Shown here piece by piece: positions 33,585-45,424 of a stretch of DNA of 64,000 bases. Within the stretch, counting starts at the first letter, position 1, and the number at the start of each line of letters is the position of its first letter. Under the pieces are notes generated by a model. The model made no database searches and was not told the DNA's origin. It worked only from the letters and a program-made list of their open reading frames with translations. This DNA is from Rhipicephalus microplus (lineage: Eukaryota > Arthropoda > Arachnida > Ixodida > Ixodidae): positions 114,429,005 to 114,493,004 of the forward strand of contig NC_134703.1 of the NCBI RefSeq assembly GCF_043290135.1, read 5' to 3'. Position numbers and translations under genes: made by a program.

Positions 33585-35990
33585 TCGAATGCATCGTCGT
33601 TGCTTGAATTGTTTACAAGAGCCGGGACGCATTTCAAGCATCTGGCGTTACAGAGCGGTGTCAAATTGGCCTCGACATTTATATGGACGTGTTGATAGCC
33701 GTATTACGTGCGTTTGAACTTGCGAAAGCTTCGCCAAACGCCTTCAGTTAATTTGGATCTTATGCTTCCTTCACTTTAACCGTTACACTTTGAAAGGCCA
33801 TGGTCTGTTCGAAGCCAAATTGGGTACCGAGCTCACCAATTCTTGTATACAGCTAAGATTATTAGTGTATCTCTTAAGCTTTGGGTGCCCCTCAAGCCAG
33901 AAAATCGGCCAATGTACAGAAGAACGCAAAAAGTATCAGATCAAATAACTTTATTTATCATGGACTTTGCTCTGCAAATTCTATGATAAAAGACTAAATA
34001 GCATCTGACCATTTTTTCTTTAAGTTGGGGCAGCTGCGCCCTATATAGGGCGCGAAGACCGAAGCAGCGGAGCTGTTGGCGCTGCTTTGCTGCTAATCAC
34101 TTTCACCTTTCTCACCTTCGGTTATTCGACACTATTCAAGAATATGTCATGATTTACCCAAAGAGTTACCTCAATTCAACTGGAGAAGACTGCGGCGCTG
34201 CGATCGTTCAGCGACCATGAGAACTATATAGGTATGACATGAACTTGCCTATAGTGTTCGTGCTTGCGGGCGGTGAATCGCACTTGTGGCTTCGTTTATT
34301 GCCGTGTTTTAGTTTTGTTTCGAATGAAAGAACAAACCGTTTTGAACTGCATGCGCTGATTTAAAATGGTTACCCTAAAAGGTGAAGGTGGTGCAGCGTA
34401 ACTGCCGAACATTTGCCAATAGTTGTTTCGTGAAGAATCAGCTTCAAGCCACGCGAAGCCAGAAGGAACGCAAAGCATGGAGATTAGACAAATCCGTGTA
34501 CTACCCATATTTCTCATGCTCGCCGAAGCGCCACGCGTTCCAGGTTCCATAAACACTAGCGCCAGAGTACCCCTAGTGTATATTTTGGAAAGTCTATGAA
34601 TTTGCCATGGCCTCGTTTACTTTCTCTCCTCACCATTCATTCCCTACCCGTTGCAGTTTGTCTATAGTGATACAGTTATGCTTGTGCTCTTTTCTGTATT
34701 TCTTCCCTTTCTTTCTATTTCTGTTTTTATCTTTCTAATAACAGTAATTGAGAATCAACGTCCCAAAACCACTATATGATTATGAGAGATGCCGTGGTGT
34801 AAGACTCCGTAAACGTAAACTATCTAGTGTTGTTTATCGTGCACTGACATCGCACAGTACACTGGCCTCTACCATGTTTCGGGGGGCCGGCACTTTCACC
34901 CTTGGAATCAACCTTGCCTCCCTAATTAACGGCACCAGTGATGATGGTGTGGCGACAAGGTTCTTTTGAGCCCTCTTCGTGAACGTTAAGAGGCACCGGC
35001 ATGTCGAACTAAATTGATTGGTTGGCATATTTGTCAATAAAACGGCATTTGCAAAATTTTCAGATCTGCGCGACGAAATGACGTGGCACTGCGTGCGTCT
35101 GTCTTTCGATGGATTGAGGGTGTTTTTGGCCGGCAAAGCGAATGTCCGGAGTGGCACCGTAGACTCTGTGCTTGTTCGCTTTGAAATCGGAACTTGATAT
35201 CTCATTTTCTCTCGCCAGCTCGCTTGCTTACGCCTGCATCAGTTTCGTGCTCACGGTCAAATGCATATGGCCCGCTACAGTCGAACCAACTCGGTCAAAT
35301 TGAGTCATGTTTCCGGGACCGCCCCATTCTTCGGGCCGCAAAAGCTTTCTTCGCTTTCTGCTGGATCCGAAGAGCGCTTATTTTTGTCGTTGTTATCGGC
35401 TGACTCATTTAGCCGCACTGTTGCAGGTTTTCTCGGAAACTGTGATAGGATTTCTTTCGAAAGCAGCCGAGTACTGTTTTCGAGGTCCTGGCAACACGGT
35501 CACACGTGTGCGCATAGGTAAGCTCACTCACCTAAACGAAAATCGACGCCTTTTGTTCCCTTGACGTAGAAAGTTCTTGTCAACACGCAAAATAATTACT
35601 TATGCGAAATTACGCTGTAGAGTGCCGAAAATAAATTACTACCTGCATAGAGCTGGTCTGGATCTTTCCCTTCTTTGCTCCATCTGTAACAAGGATGACA
35701 AAATCTAGCATTATTTTTTATCGTGCACTCGCTTCAAGTCTCCGGGGAAAAGCATTCCTAAAGCGGCTTTTAATCGAATTAGATTGGACTTCAATATTTC
35801 TAATATTCTCTCCCTGGGAGCCTCCCATTAGGTGATTGTCACCGGGATATCTGTTCTGCTGTACGAAGATTCTTTATCGAATCAAGGCGGTTTTGATTGC
35901 AAATCTCTCAATTAGTAAAATTTGATTTATTCTAACCTTTCTTTTTAAAAATCATTAGATTTAAAAGTATACATGTGATCCACTGTACCT
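33585..35990. other. Downstream of the pseudokinase gene
   Basis: No gene was recognised. It contains a SINE 3' fragment at about 34752-34800 ('CGTCCCAAAACCACTATATG'). Confidence 0.35.
34752..34800 (-). repeat. SINE 3'-end fragment
   Basis: It carries only the last part of the tick SINE: the complement of the 'GGTTTTGGGACGTTAA' tail and the 'GAGATGCCGTGGTG' block. Confidence 0.6.
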
Positions 35991-35991
35991 A

Positions 35992-36260
35992 GTTCTTCTT
36001 CTTCTTCTTCTTCTTCTTCTTCTTCTTCTTCTTCTTCTTCTTCTTCTTCTTCTTCTTCTTCTTCTTCTTCTTCTTCTTCTTCTTCTTCTTCTTCTTCTTC
36101 TTCTTCTTCTTCTTCTTCTTCTTCTTCTTCTTCTTCTTCTTCTTCTTCTTCTTCTTCTTCTTCTTCTTCTTCTTCTTCTTCTTCTTCTTCTTCTTCTTCT
36201 TCTTCTTCTTCTTCTTCTTCTTCTTCTTCTTCTTCTTCTTCTTCTTCTTCTTCTTCTTCT
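35992..36260. repeat. (CTT)n microsatellite, about 270 bp
   Basis: An almost uninterrupted CTT/GAA tract. The poly-Glu and poly-Lys frames across it are artefacts. Confidence 0.98.
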
Positions 36261-38108
36261 GCAGTGCTGACCAATGCATGGGGTGACTTATGAGATCTCG
36301 ATGGTAACGAAGCCACACCATCGCCACGTGGTGAATCCAAAACCGAAACTTCAAGCACAGCTTCATTTTCCGAGTAAGATTTTGCTTGGATCCACAAATT
36401 TATTAGGAGAAAATTCGTAGTGCTAATATTAGGGAGCTTATAATAGGGAGCGTATATGCGAGCTTTCACGGTATCTATCAGTATCTCTCAGTATCTCTCA
36501 GTATCTAAACTAAATGCGTTTTCACTGGGTACAAGCCACGTTTAGAGCTGATGTGCTGCTATCTGAAGCGTGTTATACTACATAGATAGGAGGCAGTCAG
36601 TAAGAGGTCACACAAAAGGGAATTTGCCAGTTTTGCTATTCAAGGAGCCCTGCAACACTTTTCCGAGCTATAACAGAACAGCCTAACTATTACTGCATCA
36701 CAATTCACATGCCGCAGATACCTTTTAGAATCAATCAAGAGCGGCGTTGCATGTATTCGTCCCACGCTTCAAGAGCTTTCTCGCTCCTTTCGTGCCAGTG
36801 AACGCCCTGGAAACTATGCGAGGAAGGGGCGATGACAGAGGGTTAAGACCCTTCGCCAACGTACATCGTAACCTTGAGCAGATTGTTTTTTTTTTTTTTT
36901 CAATGAACATGCGGCTTCCTTTCACCGTAATTGTAGGCGGGCCCGTGGTGGAATTTTATGGCAGCCACAGTAAGTGTGCAGCTCAAATCAGCCAACCACT
37001 GTGTACCTGACAGAAATTAGGGCGCATTTCGCCATTTGTTCAGAGGAGAGAGAGAGCGCGATTTTTAGACCACTTCGAGAATAAATTGGAAATTCTGGAC
37101 CGTGTGTCATGCTATAATGTTTGGCTATAGCGTCCTCTCGGGATCTTCAACTAAACCGATCAGCATGCGTTTTTGTATTGTGCTCAAAAAGTGTTGAAGT
37201 GTCTCTTTAAATATTTGTGTTAGTGTATGCTGTGTGTACACAGGACACTATCTTATGTGCATCTTTACACTGTACTGTTTTTAACATGGATTAGTCCCCC
37301 ACAGTATTGTGGTTTTTGGCACATAAAACACCTAACGTTGTTGAGGTTTTCGTCTTTTGCCTTCCAGTGTTGCCGGGTGCCTGGACGGGCACATTCTTTA
37401 GCTTGGCACTGTCTCGCACAAGACAGGCTAAGGACGTGTGGAGCTAGGGGCGTTCTCCTTCTCATTACATATATTTTTTAAAGCGTGTTTGTGGTGGTGG
37501 AAAAATATTTATTAAGAAAAGCACTGAAAGTTGCACTATGAATGCACTTGGGTGGCCTCCTTATTCCAGACGTCCGCTGTAGGTCACCGCTACTCGGACG
37601 CGCGCCACCAAAGAGCGCTGAGCGTCGCAGATGAAGCAGCCAAGCAGGAGAGCCTCTACCGAGAGGCGAGGTTGCGGTTGCTCTCTGTAACCACCACGAA
37701 AACAAATGTCACCTTCCAGGTGGCGTCCAAATCTCACGCAGCGTAATGTCTGTAGATGAAACAAGTTTCCAAGTAGCGACAACTTTCCCTTTCCTCCTCG
37801 CCTATGTTCTTGGAGCGCCCCTAAAAGGTTCAAAACTTTTATCAAAAAAGCGAATGTTTGGGTTCAGTTGCTACAGTGAATAGATGTAAATGAAACAAAA
37901 TCGAATGAAATGAGTCGCAGAATAAATAGCAACATTTATGAACATAAACGGTACAAAACAAGAGCAAGCGGGATGTGCGTTACTGAATTGGCTACGATGT
38001 GCAATTCTATATTTTACATCACTAGCCATGGCGTCTCGCGTCGTACATCGTAGTTCGTCCAGTTATAACTAGTCCAGTTCTACGAATGTGTTTTGATCGT
38101 GCTGTGAT
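36261..38108. other. Intergenic repeats of unclear type
   Basis: It holds 'CAGTATCTCT' tandem units at about 36476-36506 and a poly-T at 36886-36900. Near 37500 the minus strand carries an AATAAA ('CTTAATAAATATTTTTCC') following GC-rich sequence, possibly the 3' end of a retrotransposon on the minus strand. No gene was assigned. Confidence 0.3.
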
Positions 38109-38113
38109 ACAGT

Positions 38114-38267
38114 TGTGAGACGCTGTGTGAGCCAGCGCGCAAACAACCGGACGCGCCAGTGGCTGACAACAAAAGAACATTTATTAAATCAGCATATGGC
38201 CGAGGAGGGGAAATGTCGTTAGTGGCGCTAACGATGCTATGACGCACGCAACGACGTCATAGCCACA
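38114..38267 (-). repeat. 3' LTR of the gypsy element
   Basis: 154 bases, TGTGAGACGCTG to CATAGCCACA as written on the plus strand. It pairs with 43057-43211. Confidence 0.92.
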
Positions 38268-38300
38268 TCTCCTTTTTTTCATGAAAGAAGATGGCTTGAC

Positions 38301-41191
38301 TCAGCACTCTTCAACAAACCATCGTGGCTTTTTGAGTTTCCTGGTGCTACGCCTTAGTGGTTGGGGTGGTGGTCCCGGGGGCTGTGGCGTTGTACTTTCT
38401 GTAGAGCTGTGGACTCGTATGTGCTCTCGGTTGCGGCGGAACTCTTCCCCGTCTTCGTAGGCCACGATGTATGATCTCAGTGTTGGATCTTCAGAGACTA
38501 CATTCACTGGATGTCACTCGGAAATTGCGCTGTTAAACACTGTGACTTCGGATCCAGGACGTAAACATGCTACGTCTCTTGTGCCTATGTCGTAGTACGT
38601 CTTCTGCTGCTGGCGGTTCTCCTTGAGTCTTGTCACCACTTGCTTGTGAGGCAGTGTCTTAAGCTCTAGTAGCTTGGTGTGAACAAGCAGCTGTGTTCTT
38701 GTTTTTCTTCCCATCAGTCGCGGTACTGGGGACTGCAACAGCTTGTCTCTAGGAGTGTTTCTCCACTCAAATAGGGCGTTGTAAAACCCTGCGGTCCCTT
38801 AGACGGTCTTATTAAGAAGTTTTTTTGCCTCTTGGACAGCTTGTTCCGCCCTCTCATTGGACCGTGGATAGTGCGGACTTGATGTGCTGTGCTCGATGTC
38901 ACACTGACTCATGTATTCAGCAAATTTGCGGCTGTCAAATGGTGGTCCACTGTCGCTAATAAGCTTACGACCATGAGTAGCGAAGACAACTTGGCAAAAC
39001 ATAATGACGGATTCAGCGGTCGTGCGCTTCAAGCGTCGAATCTCACAGTAAAACAAGTAAAAGTCGAAAATGACCCCGTATTCCTCTCCCTCGTGGCCGA
39101 AAAAATCGATGCCAACTGTTTGTCAGAGTAGTTCGGGTATTTCGTGGCTGATCATCGGCAGTCGTTGGTTCCTGGGCTTATGTTTCCTGCAGATTGCACA
39201 TCGATCTGCTTTCTCTTGAATGACCGCTGACATGCCAGGTCAAAACATACCATCTCTGGCACGTTGCTTCATTTTTTCTGCTCCTCCATGGGCTGCATGC
39301 AAAAGGTATAGTACATGGTTACTCATGCTGCTGGGAATGATCAGTAGGTTGGATTGGAAGGAGATATAATCTTCGACATGGATCTCGTCACGGTATGGCC
39401 AGTAAGCTCGAATTTGTTCAGGGACTGACCTTTTGTCTTCTGGCCATGTGGTACTTGCGTCTTCTTTCAGGGTACATAGGTTGTTGTCTTGACTTGTCTC
39501 ACGCTTGATCTGCTGCAGTTTTTCGGTGGAGACTGACCACTCTTGCACGGCATTTACTTGGAAATGTTCTGCTTCCGGTACTTTTTCTTTTGACGGGGAC
39601 CGAGACAAGGCATCTGCTATAAACACCTCAGTTCCTGGTTTATGCATTATCCGATGCGAATACTTATGGAGTGTCAGTCACATCCTTTGCAGACGTAATG
39701 GACACTGGTTAAGCAGTTTCTTGAAGATCGCCTCGAGTGGGCGGTGGTCACTTTCCACTGAGATGCTTGGCTGTGCGAAGACATAGTCGTGAAATTTGGT
39801 GCATCCATGTACAATGGCTAACGTTTCTTTTTTTAATTTGTGCATACTTCTTTTGTGCTTCTGTTAGAGAGCGAAAAGAGTACGCCAAGGGGGGTGCGTT
39901 CTGCAGGATGACTGCTCCTACTCCATGTTGGCTGGCATCTACTTGTAGCATAATGGGTTGTGTCTTGTCATAGTATGCCAGGACCGGTGCTTATGACAAG
40001 GCTTTTTGCAGGCTCTCAAAGCTTTTTTGCTGCGCATCTGTCCATACCCCTGCGTTGTCCTTCTTCAGTAAATCTCGCAGTAGTGCACTTATCTCCGACA
40101 TGTTGCGGCTAAATCTGACAACAACGTTTACCATTCCCTGGAATGTCTTGAGTTGCTTGGTGTTCTCTGGCACTTGAACCACGAGAATTGCTTCTGCTCT
40201 TTTCGGGTCTATCGAGAGTCCTTGGTCAGTCAGCCTGAACCCAAGATAGCGTACCTCGGTTTTGCAGAAGTGACACTTGGCCTCGTTCAGCTTGAGGTTC
40301 ACTTCTTGGCACCGTTGCAAAACATTTCGCAGACGTCTGTCGTGCTCCTCCTTAGTTGAACCCTATACTAGTATGTCATCATGACTACGTCGATGCCATC
40401 AAGACCTTGAAGTGTTTGATGCATTGCTTTCTGGAAGACTTCCGGTGCTGTGGGAATTATAAATGGCATCCGTAGAAATCGGTATCTTCCGTATGGCGTG
40501 CTCAAGGCACATAATTATGAACTGGGCTTGTCAAGTCAGATTTGCCAAAATCCAGTGGCAGTGTCTAGCGTAGAGAAGTACTTGGCAGAGTCTATCTTGG
40601 TCACGACGTCCTCAAGCGTCGGCATGTGGTAGTGTTCTTGTTTGAATGTCTTGTTAAGGTCAAAGAGATCCAAGCAAATACTTATCTTGTCTTTTTTTTT
40701 ACCACAACTACCATTTGACTTGCCCTTTCAGTCGGTTCGGTGACAGGCGCGAAGACTTCATTTACTTCCATTCTGTTTAGTTCGGTCTTGACCTTTTCAC
40801 GAAGAGCCAGTGCAACGCTACGGATGGGCTTGACTACGCCTTGAAATCCCTTGTGTAGGTTCATGTGGTAAACCACACCACGCAGCTCCCCGAGGCCTTT
40901 GAATGTGTCAGCAAACGGTTTTGCCACTTCATAAAGTTGGTTCTCTGTAGTTGTGAGAGTGGCCACAAGTTGGATGAGTCCTACCTGCTGAGACAGCTCA
41001 CCACTGAGAGTTGTTGGCACGCGTTCTTGCACAGCGAAAAAATGTGCTTGAGCAGATCCATGTTTGCTTGTAGCTTGTAGGGTAACTCTTCCCATTGCCT
41101 TTTTATTCTGCCCAAAAAACGTGTTAAGCGACGTGTTGCTTGCTTCCGGTTGCGTGCTTGTAACTGCTTTCAGTTGCTTAAGCGAAATCAT
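38301..41191 (-). pseudogene. gypsy pol (RT, RNase H, integrase), decayed
   Basis: Read downward on the minus strand. At 41191-40682 the linker to the reverse transcriptase appears ('REKVKTELNRMEVNEVFAPV'). The RT core near 40680-40330 is broken by stops ('FSTLDTATGFWQ', 'YRFLRMPF'). RT thumb/connection is at 40320-39991 ('CHFCKTEVRYLGFRLTDQGL'), and RNase H at 39951-39748 ('LQVDASQHGVGAVI'). The integrase zinc finger and H2C2 region is at 39647-39240 ('VFIADALSRSP', 'HAAHGGAEKMKQRARD'), and the integrase core at 39056-38799 ('RKLISDSGPPFDSRKFAEYM'). The C-terminal tail at 38507-38301 ends 'RRSTRKLKKPRWFVEEC'. The domain order is that of Ty3/gypsy (Mag/K02A2.6-like). Multiple frameshifts make it non-functional. 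Confidence 0.88.
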
Positions 41192-41976
41192 TCAACAGTT
41201 CGCTCCTATGTCTAAGTTGCAGAGCACTGGCTTGCCCTCAATCTCGATCTCGGCCTTCCAAATTCCACTCGTTTGCATGTGAGTTTGCGAGACAGCATGG
41301 AGAAAGTAATTTTCTTCGCGTTCGATGCTATGAACATTTCTGGTTTTCATCTGGGTCACGTTTTTTTTGCTGGGCCCCTTTGACCGACAGACGCTCGCGA
41401 AGTGGTTACGTTTCCCGCAGTTCTTGCATGTCTTACCTTCTGCGGGGCAGGATTGACTCTTGTGGAACGCGTATCTATAGTTCATGCATGTTTCATCGTT
41501 TTGGACGAAGTTCACCTCTTCAGGGCAGTCCGGGAGTTTGTCAGCGTTGCCGTGATTCCCTTGGGTCGGTCTCTGTATCTCTTCTATTTGCTCCTTGCTT
41601 TGTTCTCTCGTTCGATAAATTTCGACGAGCTTGCGAAAATCTGGGTTGTCGTTGATTAACTGGCTTTGTAGACGCTTGTCTTTTACACCTAGGATGATGC
41701 GACTCTTCAACATTCTCCGTTCAAGTAGCCCAGACTCGCAGTTGCGAACGACGTTCAGAGTTCTGTGAGCCATTCATCGAAACGCTCTCCCAGCTTTTGA
41801 TCTCTCGTGCCAAAAACAAAGTCATGGTACGCGAGGTTGACGACGTGCTTGCAGTGTTCTTCAATTTTCAGGGGCGAAGCTTTTTATAGCGGCACCCGTT
41901 CGTACCTCGTAGCCGTTGTAGTAGTGTGTAACAAGTAAAACATTTTGACCTCTAAGGTGGTGCCAGTAAGAGATTT

Positions 41977-42117
41977 CTTCTGTGCGTTGTTGAACAATAA
42001 AAGATGGTGTTCAATGTACATGCCAATGGCTGCTAAGGGGGAATGAGAGACAGGAGAATTCGGCTTTTAGTTAACGCGCACGCTGCGAATTTTTTATTGT
42101 TCAACAACGCACAGAAG
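41977..42117. repeat. 26-bp perfect inverted repeat (foldback) inside gag
   Basis: CTTCTGTGCGTTGTTGAACA with AATAAA at 41977-42002, and its exact complement at 42092-42117. The spacer is 89 bases. It is probably a small foldback element inserted in the retrotransposon. Confidence 0.85.
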
Positions 42118-42389
42118 ACAAGAAAGGGTTGCTACGTTATACTCGCTGGGCGTAACCTCCTATGTTTTAGAAAGGTTTAGCGAGCGTTGGGCCGCAGTGC
42201 CATGAATACAGTGAACTAGTATATACATGAACTTGAAGTGGTTAAAGGTGGGAAGTAGACACGAAGCGCAAGCCGTAAGAAAGTGTGCGTGTGCCTCCTC
42301 TCGATCAGTCCTTGAAATGTCCGCTGGATGGCGGTGCTTCTATATGAGGAATATATGATGAAAAGATGCGAGATGGTGGTACTTGGAGT

Positions 42390-42668
42390 GTTGAATAGGT
42401 GGACGAACGGACACACAAAGAGATGCATGTACGGGTGCACAAATGGCTGCACGGACGGATGGACGCATGAACGAACGCAGGAGCGGATACATGGACGAAA
42501 GCAGGGACGGACGCACAGATGAACGTGCGGAGCAAGCACAGACGCACGCACGGACGGTCGGATGGACACACGGTCGGCCACACAGACGCACGCATGGATG
42601 GACGGAAGCAAGAACGAATGGACGGACGGATGCTTCGCCCCGCTATCCATCATTCACTCCGTGGATAT
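42390..42668. repeat. GGACGGACG minisatellite with a GTCCGTCC-foldback family end
   Basis: Imperfect GGACG/GGAC units end in 'ATGCTTCGCCCC', 'CTATCCATCATTCACTCCGT' and 'GGATATGCT'. The same end is seen at 60160-60196. Only one arm survives here. Confidence 0.7.
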
Positions 42669-42864
42669 GCTACCATTGTTTTAACAGCTTGCCTGCACCA
42701 TTACGGTTCGCTACGGCTTCAAAATTAAACGTGTGGTAAATACTCCGTCACTATTCTCCAATAATGACGAGAAATGTTGCCGCTTAAACTTATTTCGGCT
42801 TACCGGAGAGTCCAGTCACAGTGGCGTAGAGCTTGTATTCGCTTGTATTCGTAGAGCTTGTATT

Positions 42865-42893
42865 CGCGTGGAAACTTTCACAAAGTTTCCACG
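42865..42893. repeat. Hairpin with 12-bp arms in the gypsy 5' region
   Basis: GCGTGGAAACTT and AAGTTTCCACGC surround TCACA. Tandem 'AGAGCTTGTATTCG' units precede it. Confidence 0.75.
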
Positions 42894-43056
42894 CTACCCA
42901 AAGATCTTGCGTCGTATACAGGGGCTTCGGTGCTGGGAGCAAAGACGTAACAGTTTCTGTAGACATGGCAAGGCTGCATGGGTGCTTAGATGTCCGGCGA
43001 AGGCTTCTGGTTAGGCCGAATGAGCTAGGCCTACTTCGTCGGGTCTTCTGACACCA

Positions 43057-43211
43057 TGTGAAACGCTGTGCGAGTCAGCGCGCAAACAACCGGACGCGTC
43101 GATGGCTGACAACAAATGATCATTTCTTAAATCAGCATATGGCCGAGAAGGGAAAATGGCGCTAGGGGCGCTAACGATGCCATGACGCACGCAGCGACGC
43201 CATAGGCCACA
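43057..43211 (-). repeat. 5' LTR of the gypsy element
   Basis: 155 bases. It differs from the other LTR at many positions, so the insertion is old. Confidence 0.92.
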
Positions 43212-43216
43212 ACAGT

Positions 43217-45424
43217 GAACGCGCTTTTTACTGAATCCTGTCAATGACCACAGGGCGTGATGTTGTGACGAGGGATTACAGTCGGCTTATGCACACGCAA
43301 GGAAAAAACCACGGCGAGACCAGTACGAACGCTTGACAAGCCGCACTGCGATGACAGTTTTTTTTTTAATGTCCCCATTTTGACAATCGTGATGCCAGAT
43401 GATTCTGGTGTGGTGCGCGGATCTTCCTGAAAAGTGAGAGTTCTACTGGTGAGGTGTGCTGAAGCAGCACGTTTCGGCTCATTTATGCTGCGTTCTGGTC
43501 AACTGGTCAAGCGTGAGATGTTCCTGAAGGTGCGTTGACTACACGGTCCAGCTGCTCTGTATACGTGCATACGCACAAGCATTCGTAACAACTGGCATGC
43601 ACTAGACGCGCATCAGACGCGCTCCGGGTGTTTCAATAAAAACCGACAAATAAACTCGCTTCGCAAATACGCGTCGACGTACGTCCATAGCTACACTTCA
43701 CGGTGTGCTTCATTTCGGATAGCACAAGGTAGGTTGAAGAGAGCTAAACCGCTTTCTGTCGTTTTACGGCAACCCAGTATTCTTGAAAAACTCGGATATT
43801 GCATTGAACGAAATCGCGAAACAATCTTGGCCGACTTAGCGCCAACTTGAAACGCTCTTCCTATTCAGTTTATGTCCTGGCTACGATTTCGTCTTTGGTC
43901 ACGGCGAGAATCCGGCTGCAGCCATTTGCGCAAGCGTACTCGTTTTGTACCTTTTGCATAAAAATAATAAATAACACCACCAGCCATTTGCAAGATCACG
44001 TGCAAGGAATGGACCAATTACAGACGCGGATGGCAAAGGAAAGGAGCGGTGAGCGAGAGAGTAAGGAGGACGGCATCGAGAACAATGAGTGAAGGAACCT
44101 TGGAAACTTGTCTCACCTAGGGACCTTACCCATAGAGAAAGAAGAAGACAAGAGAGGACACTTCGCGAAACCTGGCCTCAGGAAGTGCATCACGACTACG
44201 TAACGAACTAGTGCTCTCACCAAACGTCAGAGGACGCAAGCGCAAAAAAAACAGTTATAATCAATGCAACAGAAATGTTTTTACAAAATAATAATTATAC
44301 GTCCAAATCTGGTATGTTCTTTATACATAAAAACAATTTATTCAACACACCTTAGGCGATTATTTTTCTTCAGCCTTACTGTCATAAACACCATCCACCC
44401 AGCGACAAGCCCATGCATGACTGACAGCGGGAAGCTTTCGTCGCTTTCGTCAATGTCGGCTGCGTCGGCATTTTCGTGCGTGAGATAAGAGGTGAGGCAC
44501 GTTTTCAAGCGAAGCTTGTTGAATGACATGTTGTTGGGCTTGTTGGGTCATTTTTTCAGAAAACGGTTACACCTGCGCGAATAAGACACCATGCAACAAT
44601 CATGGAAATATGCACCCACACACGTTGCGCTTCTTGTGTGCGAGTTTGTTTCTTACGTGGCGTCTCATTCACACAGTTGTAACCTTTTTCTGAAGCTTGT
44701 AAAGACGGGGAGGTTCGCTAAAAAGAAAGTTTGCGGCTCTATGCGGCGGCTAGACGGGAACATTGTGCAACGTATGCAGTATAGCAAAGGCGGCACGGCG
44801 TCAAGCCGAGGCGACGCGTGCTGCGTCTGCCACGGACGCGAGTGTCTGTGCGCTGAGCATAGCTGGGCAGCTAGGTCATAGGCTCGGTGGCTCGGTGCAA
44901 AATATTGAGAAGCGTTCGCTGGGCAACGCATGCTTCACGACGCGTTTCCCGAAGGCTCCGAACACGAATAACTCTTGGTGTGCCGGAGGCAAATCTGGAC
45001 TAGCCAAGTGGCCATCATCTTCGTTTCTTCGCTAGCCTTGTGCCACTAGTGCAAGCTGCCCACAAATTTTTTTGACGTTTTCAATATAATTTTACCGCAC
45101 AAATTTCAACTACGATTTTTCTTCCCAATGTAATGCTGATACTGCGTACGCATGAAGGTGTTCTAAAGTTCCCAGGCCGCGATACCATTGCATTAGAAGG
45201 GATAGCGGTCTGGAAATTTCTGAAGATCTTTGTACGTGGTCTTGACGTCTATCTTTGTAAATCAGAGTTTTATGGGTCAGAGATGTATCACTGGTTTTGT
45301 ATTGTGCATCGATTAGCTAATCATTCAAAGGGGTTTGCTGGTACACTTATGACGTGCACATATCTTTTTCGTAATTTGACAGCGAAGCATCCACTTACTA
45401 ACATTTTCAGACCGCGCTGATGCC
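43217..45424. other. Intergenic / upstream of the plus-strand P-type locus
   Basis: No gene was recognised with confidence. Frames at 44338-44529 and 44665-44931 (minus) have no resemblance I can name. A P-element terminal repeat could lie here but was not found. Confidence 0.3.

Larger units (their letters stand above)
41192..42966 (-). pseudogene. gypsy gag with zinc knuckles and protease start, interrupted
   Basis: gag appears to start at 42966 ('MSTETVTSLLPAPKPLYTTQ'), is broken by repeat insertions at about 42690-41870, and resumes at about 41870 with 'FGTRDQKLGERFDEWL'. 41773-41192 holds 'RIILGVKDKRLQSQLI', two knuckle-like clusters ('CMNYRYAFHKSQSC' and 'CKNCGKRNHFASVC'), and 'CNLDIGANC', the aspartic protease motif region. 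Gag would form particles with the RNA and the protease would process it. Stops and the insertion make it inactive. Confidence 0.82.
38109..43216 (-). mobile_element. Complete, decayed Ty3/gypsy LTR retrotransposon
   Basis: Two direct repeats of about 155 bp, 38114-38267 and 43057-43211, start TGTGA and end CCACA (TG...CA). ACAGT flanks both (38109-38113 and 43212-43216), a 5-bp target duplication. On the minus strand a primer-binding site TGGTGTCAGAAGACCC (43056-43041) follows the 5' LTR, and a polypurine tract GAAAAAAAGGAGA precedes the 3' LTR (38280-38268). gag and pol pieces lie between in the right order with many stops, and the 5' part has later insertions (about 41870-42690). Confidence 0.92.

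Noticed and set aside
35945..36469. 174-codon poly-Glu and 125-codon poly-Lys frames
   Set aside because: They exist only because of the (CTT)n tract.
42216..42739. Arg/Val/Ser-rich frames on both strands
   Set aside because: They read through the GGACG minisatellite and have no domain.
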